Origin: Dermabacter vaginalis
GTDB taxonomy: Bacteria > Actinomycetota > Actinomycetes > Actinomycetales > Dermabacteraceae
DNA: 64,000 nucleotides
NCBI RefSeq assembly: GCF_001678905.1
Contig: NZ_CP012117.1
Span: forward strand, 1,054,001 to 1,118,000
Reading direction: 5' to 3'
In this document: one piece after another, positions 1 through 7,758 of the stretch
How the letters are laid out: every line of letters begins with the position of its first letter
Position numbering within the stretch: position 1 is the first letter of the stretch
Notes under the pieces: model-generated
What the model was told of the DNA's origin: nothing
Database searches by the model: none
The model's input: the letters and a program-made list of their open reading frames with translations, nothing else
Program-made: the position numbers and the translations under genes

Positions 1-1
1 G

Positions 2-1084
2 ATCTATGCCCTCACCATTCCCGTGGGCGTTTCGCCTGCCACCCTTTCGACCGTTTCCGAGGCCGCGCTCGGCTGGGGCACGACACTCGGTGTCGTGGCT
101 ATGGCACTGTGCGTGCTGATTCCGGCGGTGCGTTTCGGTTTCGCCTATAGGCCGCGCCTTGCCCTTCCCCGGGGCGTGCGCTCGCGCGCGCTGGGACTTG
201 CGGGCTCAGGCCTTGCCACCGTCGGCGCCCAGCAGCTCACGACGGCACTGATCCTTGCACTCGCCGTTCGTGCGGGCGGCACGGGAACCCTTCCGCTTTT
301 CCAGTACGGTCAGGCCGTGCATCTCTTGCCCTATGCGGTACTCCTCGTTCCCGTGATGACGAGCGTTTTTCCCGAGCTCTCCGAACTTCGTGCCCTTGGT
401 GATCGGGTGAAATTTTCGGCCCTCACGCTGCGCTCGGTGCAAACGGTCGTGGCCTTTGCCGCGGTGGGCGGTGCAGCGCTCTGGGGTGCGGGCATGCCGA
501 TCGATCGGTTTTTCGTCGTGGTCGATCGTTCAGGTATCCGCGGGGTTGGCGCTGTCACGGCGGCACTTGCCATGGGACTCATCGCTTACGGGATTGTGAT
601 GCTGACGACCAAGGTGCTCTACGCGGCGCTTCGGCCCGGAGAAGCGCTCGCGATCGGCGCAACCGGCTGGGGAATTGCAGGTGTGCTGATCCTCGTGACG
701 GTTGTGACGTCGCCGCCGCGAACGACGGCGACCGCCGGGGTTCTTTTTGGTCTGTGCATTTCCGCAGGAATGTGGATTGCCTCGATCGGTGCACTCAACC
801 TTATTCGCGAACGTGTGTTGGTCCGTGAACACGTGCGACCACTTGTCACGACGGTTCTTGCGTCCATCATTGCCTCCGCGCTTGGGTCGATTGCTGGGCT
901 TGGGCTTGCGAAGCTGCTGGGCGAACTGTTCCGTGGCGTGTGGGGCACGCTTATTCTCGGCATCGGCACCGGTGTTGCAGGGGCAGCTGTGTGCCTCGGC
1001 GTGCTCATGCTCGCCGATCGTGCGCTCGCGGCCCCCGTGCTTGGACTCGTTTCACGCCTCGTGAAAATCCCGAAGGAAGCGTAG
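2..1084 (+). CDS. murJ: MurJ/MviN-type lipid II flippase, C-terminal part
   Basis: The reading frame is open from base 2, so the N-terminal part lies outside the window; about 360 residues remain. They form a chain of hydrophobic segments with short basic loops, typical of the MOP/MurJ superfamily. A loop around FPELSELRALGDR matches the conserved helix-loop that follows a membrane segment in MurJ proteins. The family moves lipid-linked peptidoglycan precursor across the plasma membrane. The next gene is a glycosyltransferase starting 4 bases after the stop, so an envelope-related operon is likely. A polysaccharide flippase of the same superfamily is the main alternative, because the N-terminal signature residues cannot be seen. 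Confidence 0.75.
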   Translation: MYALTIPVGVSPATLSTVSEAALGWGTTLGVVAMALCVLIPAVRFGFAYRPRLALPRGVRSRALGLAGSGLATVGAQQLTTALILALAVRAGGTGTLPLFQYGQAVHLLPYAVLLVPVMTSVFPELSELRALGDRVKFSALTLRSVQTVVAFAAVGGAALWGAGMPIDRFFVVVDRSGIRGVGAVTAALAMGLIAYGIVMLTTKVLYAALRPGEALAIGATGWGIAGVLILVTVVTSPPRTTATAGVLFGLCISAGMWIASIGALNLIRERVLVREHVRPLVTTVLASIIASALGSIAGLGLAKLLGELFRGVWGTLILGIGTGVAGAAVCLGVLMLADRALAAPVLGLVSRLVKIPKEA

Positions 1085-1088
1085 CGGT

Positions 1089-2219
1089 ATGCGCCGTGTG
1101 ATTCTCGTGCGGCCGCGCGCAGAAGGCGGTCTTCTCGCACACGTGCGCGAGGAAGCGCTCCTTCTCGCACATGCGGGTGTGCGCGTTGTGGACGCGGGGG
1201 AAGAGGCCCTCGTACCCAAGGCCACCCCCAACGCCAGTGCATCCAGCATCCACCACAGGCCTCTCGCAATCGCGTCCGGGGCGTCGCCGCGTCAAGCATG
1301 GGGTGCACGCCGGGCGCTGCGGGAGATCGTCCGGGAGGAAGTGGAAGGCGCCGACGGGGAGCTGCTCACGGTTCATGCCCACGGTGCGCGAGCCGGAGCG
1401 ATCGCGGCCCTCGCGCTCACACCAAAGCTTCGCGCGCGCGTGCGCCTTGTCACGACGCTCCATAACCGCATGCCACGTTCGGGCTTTGCCGCACTCATTG
1501 GACGGGCGCTCTTCACCCTCGTGTCGCGAAAGAGCGCTCTCATACTCGCGGTGTCGCCGGACCTCGCGGTTGCCGCGCGTGCCCGCGGAGCACGCAGGGT
1601 TGAGGGCGCAGTCATCCCGGCACCTGGCGTGGCGCTCCGCGGTGAACGGGGATCAGGCCAAAGCGATGTTCTTGAGGTCCTGTGTGTTGCGCGCCTCGCG
1701 CCTCAAAAAGACCTTGCGTGCCTGTGCGAGGCTGCACGGATCGTGGAGGAACGCTACCCCGGCGCGCTTCGCGTGAAGATCGCGGGGGAGGGGCCCGAAC
1801 GCCAAAACCTCTCCTCACGAATTACCGCCGAGAAGCTCCCCGTAGAGCTTCTCGGCCGGGTAGAAGATCCACGCGCGCTCATGCGCGAGGCCGATGTCGT
1901 TGTGCAGACGAGTCTCTGGGAAGGTCAGCCCGTCGCGCTTCAGGAGGCCATCAGCGAGGGCGCCGCGGTTATCGCCACGGATGCGGGCGGTACCCGGTGG
2001 GTGACGGGTGAGGAGATTCCTTTGGCCGCGCCGGGGGAGGCGCGCGAGATCGCCGAGCAACTCATAGCCGTGCTTCCCACCGTGCCCGGTTCCCGCGCGC
2101 GTCTTGAACGGATGCGCGAGGCCTCGCGACGACGCGCGGAGCAACTTCCCACCGAGGGCGATTTATTAGCGCAGCTCGAGAGCGCGCTTTTTCCCGACAC
2201 ACGCGACGAGGAGCGATAG
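1089..2219 (+). CDS. Glycosyltransferase family 4-like protein
   Basis: This 376-residue protein has the two-domain GT-B layout. The C-terminal nucleotide-sugar half is clear: a stretch beginning VLCVARLAPQKD, then KIAGEGPE, then EGQPVALQE, which holds the E-x7-E pair typical of GT4 enzymes. The N-terminal half is less conserved, as usual for the acceptor domain. It should transfer a sugar from a nucleotide donor to a lipid or polysaccharide acceptor at the inner membrane face; the substrate cannot be read from sequence. It sits between the flippase and a NUDIX gene with gaps of 4 and 3 bases, so all three are probably one transcript. Confidence 0.8.
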   Translation: MRRVILVRPRAEGGLLAHVREEALLLAHAGVRVVDAGEEALVPKATPNASASSIHHRPLAIASGASPRQAWGARRALREIVREEVEGADGELLTVHAHGARAGAIAALALTPKLRARVRLVTTLHNRMPRSGFAALIGRALFTLVSRKSALILAVSPDLAVAARARGARRVEGAVIPAPGVALRGERGSGQSDVLEVLCVARLAPQKDLACLCEAARIVEERYPGALRVKIAGEGPERQNLSSRITAEKLPVELLGRVEDPRALMREADVVVQTSLWEGQPVALQEAISEGAAVIATDAGGTRWVTGEEIPLAAPGEAREIAEQLIAVLPTVPGSRARLERMREASRRRAEQLPTEGDLLAQLESALFPDTRDEER

Positions 2220-2222
2220 TGC

Positions 2223-2822
2223 ATGAACATTCACGAGGACACGCTTGCCGACGATTTCTGCCCACGGCCCGTTGCCGAGAGTCGAACCGTGTACGAAGGG
2301 CTCGTGTGGAACGTCGCTCGCGATAGCGTCGATTTTGCTCCGGGCGTGCGTTTTTCCCGCGACTACGTTTCGCACACGGGTGCCGTGGCGATTCTCGCCT
2401 TCACGGTCGAGGGCGAAGCGATTGTGATCAGGCAATACCGACACCCCGCCGGTGCTCACATGTGGGAGCTTCCTGCGGGCCTCCTCGACAAGGAGGGCGA
2501 AGATCCCGCCGCGGCAGCGTTGCGTGAGCTCGAGGAAGAAACCGGGTACACAGCGCAGAGCGCGCGCCACTTGCTCGACTATTACCCGAGCGCTGGAGGC
2601 TCAAACGAGAAAATTCGCGTGTACGTGGCGCACGGGTGCACGAAGGCCTCGACCATCGATTTCACGCGCGTCGACGAGGAGGCGGAGATTCTTACGCGTA
2701 CCGTGCCAATTGACGATCTCGAAAGTGCGGCGCTTTCGGGCCGACTCCACAACGGTGCACTTCTCATCGCGACCCTCGCCTACACGTCACGCGCACGGAA
2801 AGGCGAGGACGTCGCGATCTAG
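2223..2822 (+). CDS. NUDIX hydrolase, ADP-ribose pyrophosphatase type
   Basis: This 199-residue protein has a NUDIX box at about residues 86-109, with GLLDKEGED followed by RELEEETGY, giving the metal-binding REx2EE core. The preceding QYRHPAG and WELPAG motifs are typical of ADP-ribose/nucleotide-sugar pyrophosphatases (NudF group). The expected reaction is ADP-ribose to AMP and ribose 5-phosphate. The ATG lies 3 bases after the glycosyltransferase stop. The gene ends on a CTAG tetranucleotide (2819-2822) that also supplies the stop codon of the convergent RNase D gene. Confidence 0.85.
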   Translation: MNIHEDTLADDFCPRPVAESRTVYEGLVWNVARDSVDFAPGVRFSRDYVSHTGAVAILAFTVEGEAIVIRQYRHPAGAHMWELPAGLLDKEGEDPAAAALRELEEETGYTAQSARHLLDYYPSAGGSNEKIRVYVAHGCTKASTIDFTRVDEEAEILTRTVPIDDLESAALSGRLHNGALLIATLAYTSRARKGEDVAI

Positions 2823-4069
2823 GTGCTCGGAGGTGTGTAATCGCGCAGCGATTCGATGATCGCGGGTGTCGCTTGTGCAGCCTGCCACGGCCGCGCGCCT
2901 ACGGCCTCGAGTTCGCGCTCGATCTGTTCGGGGCTTGCGTGAGGTATACGGTGTTCCGCCTCGGCGTTGAAGTGATTCCACACCCAGTGGCGCACATGGC
3001 CGGGAGAAATGAGATTCTCGACCGGCATGTGTAGTTCATCGGCGCGCGCAAGAAGCCCTTCACGAACCTTCTTGTAGGCGCCGAGAACCTCTGGGAAACG
3101 CTTCGGCCACGACCGGTGATTGGGGTAGGGGCCCGCGGGTCGCGTTGAGGGGAGGTGCACGCGGGGAAGTTCGCGTGCTTCGCGTACGCATCGCCACCAC
3201 TGCTCGCGATGCTTGAGATTTTTCGGTGCCGCCTTGTCGAATGCTTCGCGGCCTTTGCTCGAGGCCTTCGCCATGGCCACGAGTGGTTTATCGCGAAGCA
3301 CCATGAACGGCGCGATATCGGCATGACGGGCAATCGAATCGCGTCGCTCCCACATCGCACGTGCGACCGCCAGCTGAAGCGGGCTTTTGAGAGTACCGAG
3401 CCCGTGCAGGCTGCGCCACGGCTCGTCGGGTGTGTCGGGGTGCGCAAATGTTGCTTCGAACGCAAATTCTTCTTGAGCCCATGCGGCTTTACCGCTCTCG
3501 TCGAGCCGCCGCGTGAGAGCAGCCTTGAGCTCGGCGAGGTATTCCACATCGAGTGCGGCATAGTCGAGCCATGATTCCGGAAGCGGCCTCTTCGACCAAT
3601 TCGCGCTCGAATGCTCCTTGGCGAGCCGCACGCCGAGCAGTTCTTCGGTGAGGGCGCCAAGATTCACCTTGGGCAGTCCCAGAAGTCTGGCGGCGACCTC
3701 GGTGTCGAAAAGCGCGGGTGGTGTCAGCCCGAGCATCGAGAGTGAGGGAAGGTCTTGTCGAGAGGCGTGCAGAATCCACGGGTGAGAGTTCATGATGTCC
3801 GTGAAAGTTCCCGGGAGTTGGCACGCGAGCGGATCGAGCAGCAAAATTCCGGCTGCCTCGGTTTTGATCTGCACGAGGTAGGCCTTCGCGGAATACCGGT
3901 AACTCGAGGCCCGTTCGACATCGATCGCAAGGTCCTCGCCGCTTTCAACGCGCTCGCACCACTCGAGGATGCCCTGGATGGTCGCCACGAGAGCTGGAGT
4001 TCCTCCCGCGGGCTTCTTAATGAGAGGCGCGGATGCGGTTTCCGTCGCCTGAGCGTTCGCGTCAGTCAT
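2819..4069 (-). CDS. rnd: Ribonuclease D family 3'-5' exonuclease with HRDC domain
   Basis: Domains in order are a DEDDy exonuclease domain (about 25-200) and an HRDC domain (about 220-300). Metal ligands are visible as D50-x-E52, D106 and the Y170xxxD174 signature (YAALD). The family trims the 3' ends of tRNA and other stable RNAs. I chose the ATG at 4069 because AAAGGA lies just upstream and it falls 7 bases after the DUF3000 stop; a longer frame starting at 4117 would run into that gene. It is probably cotranscribed with the DUF3000 gene, a pairing that is common in actinobacteria. Confidence 0.88.
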   Translation of the reverse strand: MTDANAQATETASAPLIKKPAGGTPALVATIQGILEWCERVESGEDLAIDVERASSYRYSAKAYLVQIKTEAAGILLLDPLACQLPGTFTDIMNSHPWILHASRQDLPSLSMLGLTPPALFDTEVAARLLGLPKVNLGALTEELLGVRLAKEHSSANWSKRPLPESWLDYAALDVEYLAELKAALTRRLDESGKAAWAQEEFAFEATFAHPDTPDEPWRSLHGLGTLKSPLQLAVARAMWERRDSIARHADIAPFMVLRDKPLVAMAKASSKGREAFDKAAPKNLKHREQWWRCVREARELPRVHLPSTRPAGPYPNHRSWPKRFPEVLGAYKKVREGLLARADELHMPVENLISPGHVRHWVWNHFNAEAEHRIPHASPEQIERELEAVGARPWQAAQATPAIIESLRDYTPPST

Positions 4070-4076
4070 GGATCCT

Positions 4077-4685
4077 TTAGCGGTCCTTCGCGGCAGAAAG
4101 ATGAGGAGCCCTCGCACGGTGCGAGGGGTGAAGAGGGCTTACGGATAGCGGCTGCGGTGGGAGACCACCGGCAGCGCACAGAATCGCGGACCACGCGCCA
4201 AAGTGAGGCCCGAGGGCGAGCGAATCCGGTGTCCACGAAGCACGCATCGCGACGTCCACAGTCGTGGGGCGTGCCGCGAGCGCCCCGTAACTTTGCGACA
4301 CGACGCGCGTCACGGTGCATCCGAGTTCGTGTGCCTCGGCGCCCGCAAGTTCAAGCGACTCGGTGACCCAGCTCCACGCGACATCGCCGAGCATCGATTC
4401 GAGGGCGAATTCGTGCTCCAGTTGGGCTTGGATAAGGGTCACGACCCTGGCCCGGCCCTTCCAGTCATCCTTGCCGTTCGGGTCGTAGAGCACGATGAAC
4501 TTTCCGCTCGCGAGGTCGGTGTCGTGCATGACGACGTCGGCCTCGGCCGCCCATGAAAAGGGTGCCAGGCGAGAAGGCGCGGGGATTTCTTCCCACTGAA
4601 CCTCGTGGCGGAGGGGAGCGGCAGTGAGCGCGTCGATCGCGCTCACGAATTCTTCGCGCTCCTGAGGAAAGTGATGAATGGCCAC
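4077..4685 (-). CDS. DUF3000 domain protein
   Basis: This 202-residue soluble protein matches the actinobacterial DUF3000 family over its length: an N-terminal EFVSAIDAL helix, a GRARVVTLIQAQLE segment in the middle, and a threonine/valine-rich C-terminal part. The biochemical role of the family is unknown. The GTG start has no Shine-Dalgarno sequence, but TAGGTT lies 7 bases upstream on the same strand, so the mRNA is probably leaderless. It precedes the RNase D gene by 7 bases and is likely the first gene of a two-gene operon. Confidence 0.85.
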   Translation of the reverse strand: MAIHHFPQEREEFVSAIDALTAAPLRHEVQWEEIPAPSRLAPFSWAAEADVVMHDTDLASGKFIVLYDPNGKDDWKGRARVVTLIQAQLEHEFALESMLGDVAWSWVTESLELAGAEAHELGCTVTRVVSQSYGALAARPTTVDVAMRASWTPDSLALGPHFGAWSAILCAAGGLPPQPLSVSPLHPSHRARAPHLSAAKDR

Positions 4686-4692
4686 GGCTGCA

Positions 4693-4698
4693 AACCTA
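4693..4698 (-). promoter_or_regulatory. -10 box of a leaderless promoter for the DUF3000 gene
   Basis: TAGGTT on the minus strand is followed by exactly 7 bases and then the GTG start at 4685. There is no purine-rich ribosome site between them and no good -35 box. This geometry puts the transcription start at or next to the start codon. Confidence 0.5.
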
Positions 4699-4754
4699 TC
4701 GCCCCGTGTCGTGATGGCGGGGGAGGCGCGCCGCGACCGCGTTACTCGGCTGAG

Positions 4755-5195
4755 TTACTCGGTCGAAGCCTCCGCATCGTCGCTGTGAACGAGGCAGATG
4801 GAATTGATGCAGTAGCGCTCGTTGGTGGGCGTGGGGAACCCTTCCCCCCTGAAAACGTGCCCGAGGTGCGATCCACATGAGGCACAGCGCACTTCGGTGC
4901 GAACCATGCCGAGGCTGCGATCCTCACGCAATTCCACGCGGTCGCTTTCGGAAGGTGCCCAGAACGCGGGCCAACCGCAGTGGGCGTTGAACTGTTCGCT
5001 CGCGCGGAAAAGCTCTGCACCGCACGCGCGGCACGCGTAGGTTCCCGCCGCCCGCACTTCCTCGTATTCGCCTGTGAACGGTCGCTCCGTTCCGCCTTCA
5101 CGCAGTACGTGATATTCGTCAGCATTCAAACGCTCGCGCCATTCGTCGCGCGAAAGGGCAAAGCGGTAGTGGCCTTCACCAAGCGGTGAGTTCAT
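4755..5195 (-). CDS. msrB: Peptide-methionine (R)-S-oxide reductase
   Basis: This 146-residue single-domain MsrB reduces methionine-R-sulfoxide in proteins. Structural zinc ligands are two CxxC pairs (C55/C58, C104/C107). The catalytic cysteine is C129 in RYCINS, and CGWPAF at 73-78 is the usual family motif. I chose the ATG at 5195: it has AGGAGA upstream and overlaps the stop of the preceding reductase gene in an ATGA, so the two are translationally coupled. A longer in-frame reading to 5345 lies inside that gene and is rejected. Confidence 0.93.
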   Translation of the reverse strand: MNSPLGEGHYRFALSRDEWRERLNADEYHVLREGGTERPFTGEYEEVRAAGTYACRACGAELFRASEQFNAHCGWPAFWAPSESDRVELREDRSLGMVRTEVRCASCGSHLGHVFRGEGFPTPTNERYCINSICLVHSDDAEASTE

Positions 5196-5977
5196 CGGTT
5201 CTCCTTGAGCGTCGTGGGGACGTAGCGTTCGATGCACGCTCCGGGGCTGTGGAAGAGATCCGTGAGGTGCCACGTGAGTCGGTGCAATTTTCCGACGCTT
5301 GCCCGCGGTGCCTCGCCTCCCACGGTGATCGCCGAGCGTGTCCATACAAGTTCATCAAACGCCCCATCATCAAAAAACATTCCATTGACGGAAGGACCGC
5401 CCTCAACCTGAATGCCTCGAAACCCTCGCTCAGCGAGGGCCTCGACGATCGCGCGGGCTCCGTCGGCTTCGATGATGGCGTGACTCGAAAAACCACTTTC
5501 GCGCGCCACCCGGGAGCCATTCCCGGACGGGCACACGAGGAGTGTCGGCCACGTTTCGTCAATGTGCGGGGGGATCTTACCGCTCGTCGTGAGGATCGCG
5601 AGCGCGGGAAGTTCCGCACCGCATGGACGCAGCCCTTCGCCGCGGAGCACCTTCCGGCCCGAAGGACGGCGAAAGTCTTCGCGTCGCACGGTTGTCGCGC
5701 CGCTCACGATGATGTCGGGAAGGGCCCGTAGAACCGTGAGCATGAAGAAATCCCACGGGTTTGAGAGCGAACTGGAGGAACCATCCTCGCCAGCGGTGGC
5801 GCCGTCGAGACTCTGATTCATCATCGAACGCACGTGAACGCGGTCGCTCGGGAACGCGAGCAATTCGCCGAGGCGAAGCGCGCCTTCGTCGTCGAGCCTG
5901 ATCGACTCGGCGACGGGATGCCCACCTCCCACGAGGCGGGAGAGAGGTTGGGGGGTATCGGAACTGTGTGTCGCCAT
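5192..5977 (-). CDS. RibD C-terminal/dihydrofolate reductase-like reductase
   Basis: This protein of about 261 residues belongs to the RibD C-terminal (pyrimidine reductase) fold. A short segment RVHVRSMMNQSLDG is followed by SGATTVRREDF in the NADPH-binding region and VEGGPSVNG near the C-terminus, a glycine-rich turn typical of the family. It has no deaminase domain, so it is not a full RibD. The substrate is unknown; actinobacterial homologues are annotated as pyrimidine reductase family proteins. The ATG at 5977 shares its A with the treZ stop (TGATG) and has AAAGG upstream; the in-frame ATG at 5998 would place that ribosome site inside the gene. Confidence 0.8.
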   Translation of the reverse strand: MATHSSDTPQPLSRLVGGGHPVAESIRLDDEGALRLGELLAFPSDRVHVRSMMNQSLDGATAGEDGSSSSLSNPWDFFMLTVLRALPDIIVSGATTVRREDFRRPSGRKVLRGEGLRPCGAELPALAILTTSGKIPPHIDETWPTLLVCPSGNGSRVARESGFSSHAIIEADGARAIVEALAERGFRGIQVEGGPSVNGMFFDDGAFDELVWTRSAITVGGEAPRASVGKLHRLTWHLTDLFHSPGACIERYVPTTLKENR

Positions 5978-7758
5978 CAAGCGTCGGACCTTTCGCACAC
6001 GAGTGCCCCCGCCCCCTCGAGCGTGAGGCTCTCTCCCTCGAGGTGTGCCTCACCGAATGAGGCCAGTTTCCGCACGGGAGAGGGCGACTGCCACGTCACG
6101 GGGGCGTCCCCGCGTGAGGCAAGAATGCTGTAAAGGCCCCGATGCATGAGGATGGCTCCCTCGCTGAGCACTTCCACCTCGATCGAGGCGAAATCGCCGC
6201 ACTGGAAATCGGTGCGCTCGCGGCGAAGAGTAAGGAGAGTGCGGTAGAACTCGAGGAGCGCCGCGTGCTCACCGCTTTGAGTTTCACTCCAGTCGAGGAA
6301 TGACTCCTCAAAGGTGGTGCGCGCCTGGGGGTCGGGAACCGCGTCCCCCCAGCCCATGCGTGCAAACTCTTCCCTTCGACCCGTGCTCACGAGTGGGCCG
6401 ATTTCTTCGCCATGATCGCTGAAAAACGCGAACGGCACCTTCGTGCCCCACTCTTCGCCCATGAAGACCATCGGTGTCGTGGCGCCGAGGAGGTAGAGCG
6501 ATGCGAGTGCCGCGTGGGTGCCAAAGCCGATCGTCTCCGTGAGGCGGTCACCCGCAGCTCGGTTGCCCACCTGATCGTGGTCTTGGATGAACGCGACGAA
6601 GGCGTGCGCGTTGTAATCGCCGCTTGCGGGATCAACCTTCTGGCCCCAGGTCTTTCCCCGAAAGGTCGAAAAGGAGCCATCGTGCTCGAAGATTCGCTCG
6701 AGAGTTTTCTTGACGCCCCTCGCTTCTCCGAAGTCGACGTAATAGCCCTCGCGCTCTCCGCTCGCCCACGCATGTAAGTGGTGATGGATGTCATCGGCCC
6801 ATTGAGCATGCATGCCAAACCCACCCTCGGCCACGGGCGTGACCATTGCGGGATCATTGAGGTCAGACTCGGCGATGAGCGAGAGCGGGCGACCCTCCTC
6901 GGTGCTCATGCACTCTACGGCCCTGGAGAGCTCGGCGAGAATATGGGTGGGGGAATCGTCGCGAAGTGCGTGTACGGCATCAAGTCGAAGCCCGTCGAGG
7001 TGGAAATCACGCAGCCACTGGCGGGCGTTCGCGATGAGAAACGCGCGCACCTCGCTTGAACCATCGGCGTCGAGATTGACCGCGGGGCCCCACGGCGTGG
7101 AATGAGTATCTGTGAAGTACGGGCCGAAGTGCCCGAGGTAGTTGCCGTCCGGACCGAGGTGGTTGTACACGACATCGAGGATGACGGCGAGGCCGCGCGC
7201 GTGCGCAGCGTCGACAAAACGCGCCAAGGCCGCGGGGCCGCCGTAGGCCTCGTGCGTGGCGTAAAGACCAACGCCGTCGTACCCCCAGCCGCGTTCACCG
7301 GGAAACGTTGCGATGGGCATAATCTCGACCGCATTGACGCCGAGCGCACTGAGGTGGTCGAGGCGTGCGATCGCGGAGTCGAATGTGCCCGCGGTCCCGG
7401 CTGTACGATCTGCGCCGAACGTACCGATGTGCAGCTCGTAGATGACCTTCCCGCGAACGTCCATTCCCTTCCACGGAGCCTTGAAGCTCAAGGATCGCGG
7501 GTCGAAAACCTCGCTCAGGCCGTGTACGCCCTCCGGTTGTGAAAGCGAGCGCGGGTCGGGCAGCGGTGATGTCGAGCCGTTAAGGAGGAAGCCGTAGCGG
7601 GAACCGGGCTGTGCCGCGAGACCGGGAGCGTGCCACCAGTCGCCATCGCCGCGTTCCATCGCGATCTCACGGCGATGTGTGCCAGTGTGCGGCTCGAGCG
7701 CAAGGGCGACCTCGCGGGCGTTCGGCGCCCAAACCTCGAAGCGCGAATAGTCTCTCAT
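5977..7758 (-). CDS. treZ: Malto-oligosyltrehalose trehalohydrolase
   Basis: This 593-residue GH13 enzyme has an N-terminal beta-sandwich (about 1-95) and a TIM barrel. The catalytic nucleophile is D260 in GLRLDAVHAL and the acid/base is E297 in LIAESDLND; DVVYNHLGP is conserved region I. It releases trehalose from maltooligosyl-trehalose made by TreY. Its start overlaps the treY stop by 4 bases (ATGA), and its own stop overlaps the next gene, so expression is coupled. Together with treY and glgX/treX it forms the complete glycogen-to-trehalose route. Confidence 0.95.
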   Translation of the reverse strand: MRDYSRFEVWAPNAREVALALEPHTGTHRREIAMERGDGDWWHAPGLAAQPGSRYGFLLNGSTSPLPDPRSLSQPEGVHGLSEVFDPRSLSFKAPWKGMDVRGKVIYELHIGTFGADRTAGTAGTFDSAIARLDHLSALGVNAVEIMPIATFPGERGWGYDGVGLYATHEAYGGPAALARFVDAAHARGLAVILDVVYNHLGPDGNYLGHFGPYFTDTHSTPWGPAVNLDADGSSEVRAFLIANARQWLRDFHLDGLRLDAVHALRDDSPTHILAELSRAVECMSTEEGRPLSLIAESDLNDPAMVTPVAEGGFGMHAQWADDIHHHLHAWASGEREGYYVDFGEARGVKKTLERIFEHDGSFSTFRGKTWGQKVDPASGDYNAHAFVAFIQDHDQVGNRAAGDRLTETIGFGTHAALASLYLLGATTPMVFMGEEWGTKVPFAFFSDHGEEIGPLVSTGRREEFARMGWGDAVPDPQARTTFEESFLDWSETQSGEHAALLEFYRTLLTLRRERTDFQCGDFASIEVEVLSEGAILMHRGLYSILASRGDAPVTWQSPSPVRKLASFGEAHLEGESLTLEGAGALVCERSDA

